Part shown: positions 57,112-64,000 of the stretch, piece by piece
Numbering within the stretch: the first letter of the stretch is position 1
Layout: each line of letters opens with the position of its first letter
Assembly: GCF_000182645.1 (NCBI RefSeq)
Contig: NZ_ACQA01000001.1
Location: 620,001-684,000 of the forward strand
Direction: 5' to 3'
DNA: 64,000 nt
Origin: Brucella intermedia LMG 3301
GTDB taxonomy: Bacteria; Pseudomonadota; Alphaproteobacteria; Rhizobiales; Rhizobiaceae
Notes under the pieces: generated by a model
Databases searched by the model: none
The model's input: the letters and a program-made list of their open reading frames with translations, nothing else
Told to the model about the DNA's origin: nothing
Translations under genes and position numbers: made by a program

Positions 57112-57168
57112 GCGCTCTGACTTTCGAGCGCACTGCGCTTTGCCACATCTATTCTTGAGCGTTTGTTG

Positions 57169-57214
57169 AAATGGCCGTTATCGTAAAGCGCAAGCTCGAC
57201 GATAGCGGCCATTT
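57169..57214. terminator. Long-stem hairpin downstream of mucR
   Basis: A 15-bp stem with one wobble pair (AAATGGCCGTTATCG / CGATAGCGGCCATTT) encloses a 16-base loop and is followed by TTTT-like sequence. It probably terminates mucR and may also stop the convergent small gene at 57249. Confidence 0.6.
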
Positions 57215-57248
57215 TGCTTGGGGTGCCATTTCCGAAATGCTGGCCCCG

Positions 57249-57533
57249 TCAGCCGATCCGGTCGAAAGCCTGTTTCAATGCGATGTGTCGGTTCAGGTCA
57301 TAACTCCAGTGACCGCACATTCCTTTCAGGCGCTCCCTTTCCATAAGGCGCGTCAGGCGCCGCTTGGTCCGTTCCTTTTCTTCCTGCGGCGCCTTGAGAA
57401 CTTCATCCAGATCGATCCCGGCGATGATCTGCAAGGCGATGCGTTGCATCGCCGTCAGTTGATTCTCTTTTTTTCGGGCAAGGAATAATTTGCGGGCGTG
57501 TCTGATATCCGCATCCATCGTCACAATCCTCAT
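57249..57533 (-). CDS. Small conserved-looking hypothetical protein
   Basis: This very basic protein of about 94 residues is mostly helical (DADIRHARKLFLARKKENQ, EEKERTKRRLTRLMERERLK) and has one Cys and no signal or membrane segment. It might bind nucleic acid, but no family is recognised. ATG 57533 or 57518 may be the start. It is convergent with mucR. Confidence 0.5.
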   Translation of the reverse strand: MRIVTMDADIRHARKLFLARKKENQLTAMQRIALQIIAGIDLDEVLKAPQEEKERTKRRLTRLMERERLKGMCGHWSYDLNRHIALKQAFDRIG

Positions 57534-57783
57534 TTCTCGGTGTGAACGAGCATGAACCTCGTGAGATGCCGTTGGATAATATTCCTAGATTTTGGCGCAG
57601 TTTTCTGTAAAATAGCGAGTAGCCGCACCCCTTTGGGTCCCGTTAATTCCACGCTTACAAGGCCTTAGCCTATCTTAGAAGTGTCGAAATTAACCGCGAA
57701 ACACAATCCATTCTACAAAACTTATCCACTCTTGCATTTTTCTCCGTATAAGAAGATATTCCTATTCTGGCGAGGGAAGATGA

Positions 57784-58236
57784 ATGTCTTTGGAACTATC
57801 GGATGTCATTCACACGCGGGCGGAAGCTTTCGAAGCATTGAAGCTGCTGGCAGCAAGGCATGGTCGGAACCTGAGCCTCACAATGGAGGAGGGCTGCGCC
57901 GACCGGTTGCGGCAACGGCGGAATGTGGCGCTGTGCGACGCACTGATCGATTTGCTTGTGGCCATGTTCGGGGTTTCCGGCACCGAATTGCGGTCCCCAT
58001 TGCGTTGCAGGCGGGAGGTCGCGCGGGTCCGGCAGATCGGCATGTATGTCGCGCACACGGCTTTCGGGCTGGCCATGCGGGATGTGGCCGCGGGCTTTGC
58101 ACGGGACCGCACCACGGTAATGCATGCCTGCCATCTGGTGGAAGACATGCGCGACGATACCGAATTCGATGCAATCGTCTCGACCTTCGAGCGCATTGCG
58201 CACAGTGCTTTTGTGGAGTGGAGGATGGCGGCATGA
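57784..58236 (+). CDS. Stand-alone DnaA domain-IV-like helix-turn-helix protein
   Basis: Residues about 65-130 resemble the DNA-binding domain IV of DnaA: VARVRQIGMYVAHTAFGLAM, RDVAAGFARDRTTVMHACHL, where DnaA has RDHTTV. There is no AAA+ ATPase domain (150 residues total). It could bind DnaA-box-like sites or act as an ordinary regulator. It overlaps the next gene by four bases (ATGA). Its place between mucR and the DivJ-like kinase is suggestive but not proof of a cell-cycle role. Confidence 0.75.
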   Translation: MSLELSDVIHTRAEAFEALKLLAARHGRNLSLTMEEGCADRLRQRRNVALCDALIDLLVAMFGVSGTELRSPLRCRREVARVRQIGMYVAHTAFGLAMRDVAAGFARDRTTVMHACHLVEDMRDDTEFDAIVSTFERIAHSAFVEWRMAA

Positions 58237-59033
58237 CCACCCAACTGTCAGTGTCCGAAGCGAGGATCATGCGCTTTCTGAAAGGCGGAGCCTGCGAGGT
58301 TCAGGATTCGGTCCGCGCGACGCATGTATTGCTGGCGGCGGATCGCGGAACCATCGCCGCTTCCCGCGCCGAACTGGAATCCATGCATCGGAAGGGGTTG
58401 CTGCGCTGGGAGGATGAACGGCTTGTTCTGGCGCCGCACGGTAACAGATGCCTGAAGCAGAGGGGCAAGCCGCTGCCTAGCCCGGCAAGAGCCACGCTGA
58501 CCGTCGAGTATGAGCAGGGCGAGAAGGTTGAAATCAACCCTGAAGAGTCGCCGCTTGCCATGCTTTACCGGCGCAAAACCGCAAGCGGTTCTTCGTTTAT
58601 TTCGCAGAACGAGTTTCTTGCAGGTGAAAGATTGCGCGCCGACTTCACGCGCGGCTCGCTGATGCCTTCCATCACGATGCGTTGGGACAAAAGCGTCAGA
58701 AGCAGGGCGAGTGGGTCGGGCGGGCCGGGCGGCATGGCCGAACTGACGGATATTGCGCTTGCCAGCCGCATCCGGGTCGAGCGGGCGCTGGAAGCGGTAG
58801 GGCCGGAATTGAACGGCGTTCTGGTCGACGTCTGCTGCTTCCTGAAAGGTCTTGAAACCGTGGAGCGCGAGCGGCAATGGCCCGCGCGTTCGGCCAAGAT
58901 GCTGCTCAAGGTCGGCCTGGCCGCGCTCCACCGGCACTATAATCCGCAACTCGAAAAAGAACGCGGCGGCGGCGCTGTCCTGCATTGGGGAGCCGACGAC
59001 TATCGTCCCCGGATGCAGCCGCTGAACAAGTGA
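58233..59033 (+). CDS. DUF6456-type protein coupled to the DnaA-like gene
   Basis: This 266-residue protein has an N-terminal winged-helix-like part (SVSEARIMRFLKGGACEVQD, SRAELESMHRKGLLRWEDER) and a conserved C-terminal alpha-helical domain (GVLVDVCCFLKGLETVERER, SAKMLLKVGLAALHRHY) that I associate with DUF6456. It probably binds DNA. Translation is coupled to the DnaA-like gene, and the two likely act together. Upstream in-frame extension to 57681 lies inside that gene and is not real. Confidence 0.7.
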   Translation: MTTQLSVSEARIMRFLKGGACEVQDSVRATHVLLAADRGTIAASRAELESMHRKGLLRWEDERLVLAPHGNRCLKQRGKPLPSPARATLTVEYEQGEKVEINPEESPLAMLYRRKTASGSSFISQNEFLAGERLRADFTRGSLMPSITMRWDKSVRSRASGSGGPGGMAELTDIALASRIRVERALEAVGPELNGVLVDVCCFLKGLETVERERQWPARSAKMLLKVGLAALHRHYNPQLEKERGGGAVLHWGADDYRPRMQPLNK

Positions 59034-59127
59034 AGCAATCTCCCGGATTGACACTCCACTGGGGCGGGTCTATCGCCTGTGTCCCAAACAAGCCTGACAG
59101 GCCTGATGGGGAAGTGGGAGAAATCAC

Positions 59128-60420
59128 ATGAATTCGGTACGGGATCGGCTGGAAAGCATCCTGTCGCGGCTGGAAGCGCGGGCAGGCAACGAGCGCGTTT
59201 TCAGCAAGATTTATGCACGGCAGGCGCGTGCCGAGGCGGATGCCGCCGATGCGCGTCTGCGCGACGGAGGCGCTGTCGGCCCCCTCGACGGGCGCATCGT
59301 TTCGATCAAGGATCTCTTCGACATTGCCGGAGAACCGACGCTGGCCGGTTCGGTCATTCGCCGTGACGCGGCGCCCGCGACCAGAGATGCCGCGATTGTT
59401 CGCCGTCTGCGCGAGGCGGGTGCGGTCATCGTCGGCAAGACCCATATGACGGAATTCGCCTTCACGCCGGTCGGTCTCAATCCGCATTATGGCGAGCCGG
59501 GCAACGCCATTGATCCCACGCGCATTCCGGGCGGTTCGTCATCGGGCGCTGCCGTTTCGGCGGCGGAAGGCACCAGCGAAATCGCCATCGGCTCGGACAC
59601 GGGCGGGTCGGTGCGCATACCGGCGGCCCTGAACGGCCTTGTCGGCTTCAAGCCGACGGCGCGGCGCATTCCGCTCGACGGTGCTTTTCCGCTGGCGCCA
59701 TCGCTCGATTCCGTTGGTCCGCTGACCAGAACCGTCGCCGACGCCATTCTGACCGACGCGATCATGGCGGGCGAAACGCCGGTCCTGCCTGAAGCCCTGT
59801 CGCTGAAGGGCCTGCGCATCGCGCTGCCCAAGGGCTATCTTCTGGCCGATATGGAGCCGGACGTGGTGAAGCACTTCGAGGCAACGGTCGCGCTTCTTGA
59901 AAAGGCGGGTGCTGTCATTGCCGATCTGGGGGTCGATGACCTGATCCAGCGTCTGCGTGAGGCAACCCGCGTCGGCTCCATTGCCGGGATCGAGGCAAGC
60001 CATGTCCACGCATCGACCTGGCTTGGCGATCCCGATGCCAATGTCGATCTTCGCGTGAAGCGTCCGCTCGCCGTGCGCGTCAAGGTGCCGATGGAAACCT
60101 ATCGCGGCATTATGGAAACGCGCGCGGCGCTGGTGCGGGAAATGGACGAACGCCTGAGCGAGTTCGACATGTTCGTGACACCCGCCACGCCGATCGTTGC
60201 CCCGACGATTGCTTCGGTCAGCAATGATGAGGCCGAATATGACCGTGTGGAAGGGCTTCTGCTGCGTGATACGCAGGTTGGAAACCAGTTCGACCTGTGC
60301 AGCATCACCGTGCCGATGCCGGGCATGACCCTGCCGACCGGCTTCATGCTCACCGCACGCGGCGGCAACGACAAAAGACTGCTGGCGGCTGCCTTGTCGG
60401 TTGAGAAACTTTTACGCTGA
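59128..60420 (+). CDS. Amidase signature-family enzyme
   Basis: This 430-residue amidase has the Ser-cisSer-Lys active site: GRIVSIKDLFD (Lys), GGSSSGAAVSAAEG and AIGSDTGGSVRIPAALNG (nucleophile region), then GFKPTARRIP. It resembles GatA-like or AtzF-type amidases, but no gatB/gatC is nearby, so a role in tRNA amidation is unlikely. GGGAG before ATG 59128 fixes the start. It overlaps the end of convergent sufE by nine bases. Confidence 0.87.
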   Translation: MNSVRDRLESILSRLEARAGNERVFSKIYARQARAEADAADARLRDGGAVGPLDGRIVSIKDLFDIAGEPTLAGSVIRRDAAPATRDAAIVRRLREAGAVIVGKTHMTEFAFTPVGLNPHYGEPGNAIDPTRIPGGSSSGAAVSAAEGTSEIAIGSDTGGSVRIPAALNGLVGFKPTARRIPLDGAFPLAPSLDSVGPLTRTVADAILTDAIMAGETPVLPEALSLKGLRIALPKGYLLADMEPDVVKHFEATVALLEKAGAVIADLGVDDLIQRLREATRVGSIAGIEASHVHASTWLGDPDANVDLRVKRPLAVRVKVPMETYRGIMETRAALVREMDERLSEFDMFVTPATPIVAPTIASVSNDEAEYDRVEGLLLRDTQVGNQFDLCSITVPMPGMTLPTGFMLTARGGNDKRLLAAALSVEKLLR

Positions 60421-60837
60421 TTCTTTCGCCAGCTCTGCCTCACGCCGTATGCGCGCCACCATGGCGCGCAGGCCGTTGGAGCGTTGCGGCGTCAGATGTT
60501 CATCGAGGCCGAGCTTTTTCAGAATGGCTTCCGGCTCAATCGTCAGGATTTCCGACGCCTTGCGGCCCGAATAAAGCGCCAGCACGATGGCCACCAGACC
60601 GCGCACGATATGCGCATCGGAATCGCCCAGAAACTCCATGACCGGATCGTTGCCGCCTTGCGGCAGCGTCTTCAGCCAGACCTGGCTGACACAGCCCTGC
60701 ACCTTGTGCACGGCATCGCGCGCATCGTCGGGATAGGGCGGCAGTTCCTTGCCGAGATCGATGACATAGCGATAGCGGTCTTCCCAATCGTCGAGAAATT
60801 CGAAATCGGACATGATGCTATCGATGGTCGTGGTCAT
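60412..60837 (-). CDS. sufE: SufE-family sulfur acceptor protein
   Basis: This 141-residue partner of the cysteine desulfurase SufS passes persulfide sulfur to Fe-S cluster assembly. The active Cys is in VHKVQGCVSQVWLK and the C-terminal GLDEHLTPQRSNGLRAMVAR is typical. The other suf genes are not in the window. It is convergent with the amidase gene. Confidence 0.92.
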   Translation of the reverse strand: MTTTIDSIMSDFEFLDDWEDRYRYVIDLGKELPPYPDDARDAVHKVQGCVSQVWLKTLPQGGNDPVMEFLGDSDAHIVRGLVAIVLALYSGRKASEILTIEPEAILKKLGLDEHLTPQRSNGLRAMVARIRREAELAKESA

Positions 60838-60904
60838 GGTACTCGCCTGAAAAAATTTCTTGCCGCTTATATAGTGATGAAACGCCGCGAGGTCACGGAA
60901 AACC

Positions 60905-61004
60905 AGAGCATGAATCCGAAAAGTGGCAACCGGTTTTCGGATTCATGCTCCAATAAAAGCTTGAACCATGATGACGTTTCAACTTGAAAAAATCCCGCTC
61001 TAAC
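60905..61004. repeat. Mosaic palindromic intergenic repeat, copy 4
   Basis: It begins AGAGCATGAATCCGAAAAGT with a perfect return arm ACCGGTTTTCGGATTCATGC and ends CGCTCTAAC. Its right end forms the TAG stop codon of the DUF5330-like gene on the minus strand, as copy 1 does for rmlD. Confidence 0.75.
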
Positions 61005-61443
61005 GCCTAATCGCGCCGGTCGAGCGGCGATCCAGTGCGCGAAGGGCTTCTTCCCGCGGTGTCGGGATGGGAATGCCGGTTGCCCCCTGCACGGCTGGGG
61101 ATGCCGCCGGTTCCGCTTTCGCCGGCGGTTGCGGCTTGGTGCCGAAGCGGTCGCTCAGGTATTCGAGCGCAACCCGGCTTCCTTCCAGAAGGCCGCTTCC
61201 GGCGCTGGACACAAGCGACGTTCCGTTCTGGCAGAAGGAAGGATTGTCGATGCAAAGCTTGCCCAGTTCCACGGCGGTTTTGCCGTTGGCGAGAAGCTGG
61301 TCGATGGAATCCGGCTCCCGCCTGGTGCCCGTCATGGCGGGCTTTTCCTGCGGGGTGTTCTGCTTATCCGCGGGGAAGATGCGTGGCATCACGAGGAATG
61401 CCAGCGTCAGCCAGAATGCGGATTTGATGAGAAAACGGATCAT
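61000..61443 (-). CDS. DUF5330-like exported/anchored protein
   Basis: This protein of about 147 residues has an N-terminal membrane segment or signal (MIRFLIKSAFWLTLAFLVMP), a central helical part with two Cys (LGKLCIDNPSFCQNG) and a Pro/Ala-rich C-terminus. The layout resembles alphaproteobacterial DUF5330 proteins. Function unknown. The stop codon lies inside a repeat element. Confidence 0.7.
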   Translation of the reverse strand: MIRFLIKSAFWLTLAFLVMPRIFPADKQNTPQEKPAMTGTRREPDSIDQLLANGKTAVELGKLCIDNPSFCQNGTSLVSSAGSGLLEGSRVALEYLSDRFGTKPQPPAKAEPAASPAVQGATGIPIPTPREEALRALDRRSTGAIRR

Positions 61444-61741
61444 TGCCTTGCTTCGGTTGCGATGTGTCGCCGTCAATGTCCGATGAATTCGAAAAGATTC
61501 CGTAACCGTTCGGTCTGAACGTTAAAATTGCATCGGCCAGCAATGGCGTCTCGCCGATTGCTACTCTCTGTTTACCATAGACAGAAAAGCAGACCCGGCA
61601 TGTCACTTATCCGCTTTGGGCGCTCCCGCTTTATCGTTTCTTTAAAGCCTCCGCTGCAATCTGTTGCTGGCTGGGAATGCGTCGCCACGGCGAAGGGTTT
61701 CCAGTTCGGATCATGCAAGAGTATTGAGTGAGTAGGGCACG

Positions 61742-63574
61742 TTGAACGCCATTCTTTTGAAAACAGCCGATACCGTCCGCACGAGCGTGCAGGCGATCAG
61801 CCGTTTTTACGAACGTTTCTGCTGCCGCTGGGTGTCCACACCCGACGCGGCCTCCATACGTGTCATCGGCTCGGTTCTCACCGTGCCGGTCCTGCTTTGT
61901 GCTGCGGTGCTCGGCTCCGGTGTAACGCCGGGCTTCACGGAATTTGCCATTCTCGCCGCCAGCTTTGCAGGCGTGGCCATGATCCTGTGCGCGCTGTCGC
62001 TGATGGGCGTTGCCGCGCCCGTTCTGGCGGGCCTGAATTTCGCCGCCTATGGCGCGGGTCTCGCTGCCATTGGCGCCTTCTCGCATGGCAATGCGGTTCT
62101 GTGGCTGATGGCGGCAGGCCTGCCGCTTGAAGTCTGGTTTGCGACCCGCCGACCGGGCGCTGCCGCAGCAGGCGCTGCGTTCGCCGCCATGATTCTGGCT
62201 TTCCTCGCGACCGCAAGCGGCGGCGCTGTTTCCGGCGGCAGCTATGCGTCTGTCGCGGTTCTTGTCCTTTATGCCGCAAGCCTTGTGGCGCGTGGCTTTG
62301 TGAACGCTGCCAAACCTGCCGAGATCAAGGTCGGCGCACCGCAGATCGCGGTTGCTGCCGGTGACGTGCAGTTCAGCCTCGACATGGAAGGCGTGGTGTC
62401 TTCGGTCGATGCAAATTCTGCCAAGCTTCTGGGCGTGCAGCCGAAAATGCTGGAAGGCACGGCCCTGATCGACCGCGTGCATGTGGCCGACCGCGTGGAA
62501 TATCTTTCGCTTCTGGCCGATCTACGCGCCGGTGCCACGGTACGCAAGATCGACGTGCGCCTGCGCTCCATCGAAAATGGCGAGACCATCTTCCGTACCT
62601 ATCGTCTCGAAGGAGCTGCAAGCGCCCACGCTATCACGCTGATCGGCCGTTCGCTGGAAGGCGAGCAGAAGCTTCTGGAAGAGATTGCCACGCTGAAAGC
62701 GGAGCTGGAATCGGAGCGCATCGGCAAGGGCCGTCTGCTTGCCGCCGTCAGCCACGAACTGCGCACGCCGCTCAATTCCATCATAGGCTTTTCCGACATG
62801 CTGTCGCATGAAATGGGCGGCAAGCTCGCCAGTGAAAAGCAGCGCGAATATGCGGGCCTCATTCACCAGTCCGGCCATTATTTGCTGGAGCTTGTTAACG
62901 CCGTTCTCGACAATTCGCGTCTGGAGACCGGCAATTACAGCATCGATCCGCAGACGCTCGCTTTCCGCGAAGCAGCCGAAATGTGCACCGCCGTCATGCT
63001 GCCGCTGGCTGAAAAGAAAGGCGTCGCCTTCTGCCATCGCGTCGGCAACGGTATTGGCGAACTGGTGGCCGACCGCCGCGCCGTCCAGCAGATCCTGCTC
63101 AACCTTGCCGGAAATGCGGTGAAGTTCACGCAAAGCGGCGGCTGCGTCACCATCGATGCAGCGCGCGTTATGGCCGAAGGCCGTGCTATGCTGGAATTCA
63201 GCGTGTCGGATACCGGCATCGGCATCGAGCCGGAAGACATGCAGCGCATCGGCACGCCATTCGTGCGCGCCAACAACAATTATGCGCGCGCGCAGGAAGG
63301 TAGCGGCCTCGGCCTTTCGGTGGTCAAGGGGCTGGTGGAACTGCATCAGGGAACGATGCAGCTGAAAAGCTGCCCCGGCGAAGGCACGGTCGTCACGGTC
63401 CGCCTTCCGGTGGCGGGTCCGCAATTTGTGATGGGAGAAGACGAATATCAGGAGCTTGGCCCAGAGCTTGGCATGGTGATCGACATGCACCGTCACCACG
63501 GAGAAAGGCGTCATGACTGGCAGAACGACGAAATCCGGGAGCAGAAAAATGCGCAAACCCGCAAAACGGCGTAG
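61742..63574 (+). CDS. divJ: Membrane sensor histidine kinase, DivJ-like
   Basis: This 610-residue hybrid of an N-terminal membrane part (about six hydrophobic segments, residues 35-180), a PAS-like domain (about 195-300), and HisKA plus HATPase domains has phospho-acceptor SHELRTPLNSIIGFSDML (His338) and ATP-lid motifs DTGIGIEPEDM and GSGLGLSVVKGLVEL. DivJ lies near mucR in Sinorhizobium and Brucella and phosphorylates the cell-cycle regulators DivK/PleD. The architecture and place support that, but PleC- or PdhS-like identity is possible. It starts at TTG 61742 (AGGG upstream). Confidence 0.7.
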   Translation: MNAILLKTADTVRTSVQAISRFYERFCCRWVSTPDAASIRVIGSVLTVPVLLCAAVLGSGVTPGFTEFAILAASFAGVAMILCALSLMGVAAPVLAGLNFAAYGAGLAAIGAFSHGNAVLWLMAAGLPLEVWFATRRPGAAAAGAAFAAMILAFLATASGGAVSGGSYASVAVLVLYAASLVARGFVNAAKPAEIKVGAPQIAVAAGDVQFSLDMEGVVSSVDANSAKLLGVQPKMLEGTALIDRVHVADRVEYLSLLADLRAGATVRKIDVRLRSIENGETIFRTYRLEGAASAHAITLIGRSLEGEQKLLEEIATLKAELESERIGKGRLLAAVSHELRTPLNSIIGFSDMLSHEMGGKLASEKQREYAGLIHQSGHYLLELVNAVLDNSRLETGNYSIDPQTLAFREAAEMCTAVMLPLAEKKGVAFCHRVGNGIGELVADRRAVQQILLNLAGNAVKFTQSGGCVTIDAARVMAEGRAMLEFSVSDTGIGIEPEDMQRIGTPFVRANNNYARAQEGSGLGLSVVKGLVELHQGTMQLKSCPGEGTVVTVRLPVAGPQFVMGEDEYQELGPELGMVIDMHRHHGERRHDWQNDEIREQKNAQTRKTA

Positions 63575-64000
63575 TCTCGGATCGCGGCTCCTCCATTTCT
63601 TCTTCACCTCGGCCTCCGCGCTGGCAATTGCCGCCGGAGAGTTCATCGCGCGCAACCCCGTCCTCACCGGCGGGGCAACCGCGTTTCTGGTGGTCATGAG
63701 TTTCGTTTCGGCCAATGCGCTCTGGTATCAGCCGGAGGCGCATAATGCCGTGTTCTTCCGCACAAGGCCGGATTTCGTGTTCAACCCAACGCCGCGCGCG
63801 GTCCTGCCGGGAACGGCGGCGGCGAGCGACAACGCTCCGAAACCGACCGAAAGCGCTTCCGCAGCGGAGGTGAACAACGAGCCAGCCCAACCGCTGGGAA
63901 CCCGCCAACCTGTCGGCTGACCGGCTGAATATGAACGCCTCGGTGGACGATATGCTGCCGGCGCTTGCGCCCAATGCCGATCTGGAAATCGCGCGGCTGC
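63549..64000 (+). pseudogene. Membrane-anchored protein gene, frameshifted and cut by the window end
   Basis: The N-terminal part is basic (RKPAKRRSLGSRLL) with one membrane segment (GGATAFLVVMSFVSANALWY) and a Pro/Ala/Glu-rich linker, stopping at 63920. Removing one C from CCC (63901-63903) continues the frame through NLSADRLNMNASVDDMLPAL and APNADLEIARL to the window end, so the stop is probably a frameshift artefact or lesion. The continuation resembles the region before a peptidoglycan-binding repeat, though none is visible. ATG 63549 has GGGAG upstream; it overlaps divJ by 26 bases. Confidence 0.6.

Noticed and set aside
57681..58232. Upstream extension of the DUF6456-type gene
   Set aside because: The extension overlaps the DnaA-like gene entirely and gives low-complexity Gly/Arg/His sequence; ATG 58233 overlaps the upstream stop in the usual way.

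Overview
The window reads as a chromosomal segment of a Brucella/Ochrobactrum-type alphaproteobacterium (Brucellaceae). Grounds seen in the sequence: a Ros/MucR regulator with the short Brucella-type zinc finger, a betIAB operon, a DivJ-like histidine kinase close to mucR, an otsB-otsA pair, two loci carrying the 8-bp AGGGCAGT octamer known from Brucella, and a family of about 100-bp mosaic palindromic intergenic repeats. No tRNA, rRNA or CRISPR array was recognised.

Region 1 (1-11 kb) is an AT-richer, probably horizontally acquired O-polysaccharide cassette. It follows a broken IS66 remnant. It encodes an ABC O-antigen exporter (Wzm, Wzt with a C-terminal domain), a WbdD-like methyltransferase-kinase-coiled-coil chain terminator, two paralogous DXD glycosyltransferases, and a CDP-6-deoxyhexose module (RfbG dehydratase, RmlC-like protein, RfbF cytidylyltransferase, NAD-dependent reductase). 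It ends with a GT4 glycosyltransferase split at a G8 tract.

Region 2 (11-20 kb) is an insertion-sequence scrapyard. An intact IS66 element with an 8-bp target duplication sits inside an IS3-family element. Next come an unrecognised coding remnant, a second complete IS3-family element that truncates an FkbM-type methyltransferase, an intact membrane O-acyltransferase, and decayed IS110 and IS3 remnants.

Region 3 (20-32 kb) makes nucleotide sugars. manB-manC-manA plus a glycosyltransferase supply and probably use GDP-mannose. rmlACBD makes dTDP-L-rhamnose. A second manB-manC pair follows, whose manB is frameshifted. Regions 1-3 together suggest an exported O-chain containing mannose/rhamnose and possibly a CDP-derived 6-deoxyhexose. 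No perosamine genes (gmd, per, formyltransferase) lie in the window.

Region 4 (32-64 kb) is GC-richer core backbone: trehalose synthesis (otsBA), a doubly broken AraC regulator, glycine-betaine synthesis (betB, betA, betI), a GreA/GreB-like factor, a Doc/AbrB-type toxin-antitoxin pair, CorA, GntR plus an MFS transporter, sodB, an HAD dehalogenase, an L,D-transpeptidase, a HerA-like ATPase, two cytochromes c, an acyl-CoA synthetase, oligopeptidase B, mucR, a DnaA-domain-IV-like protein with a DUF6456-type partner, an amidase, SufE and a DivJ-like kinase. The last gene runs off the window and is frameshifted near the edge. Three frameshifts (second manB, araC, last gene) are all an extra C turning CCGC into CCCGC on the coding strand, so sequence error should be excluded before calling them real.
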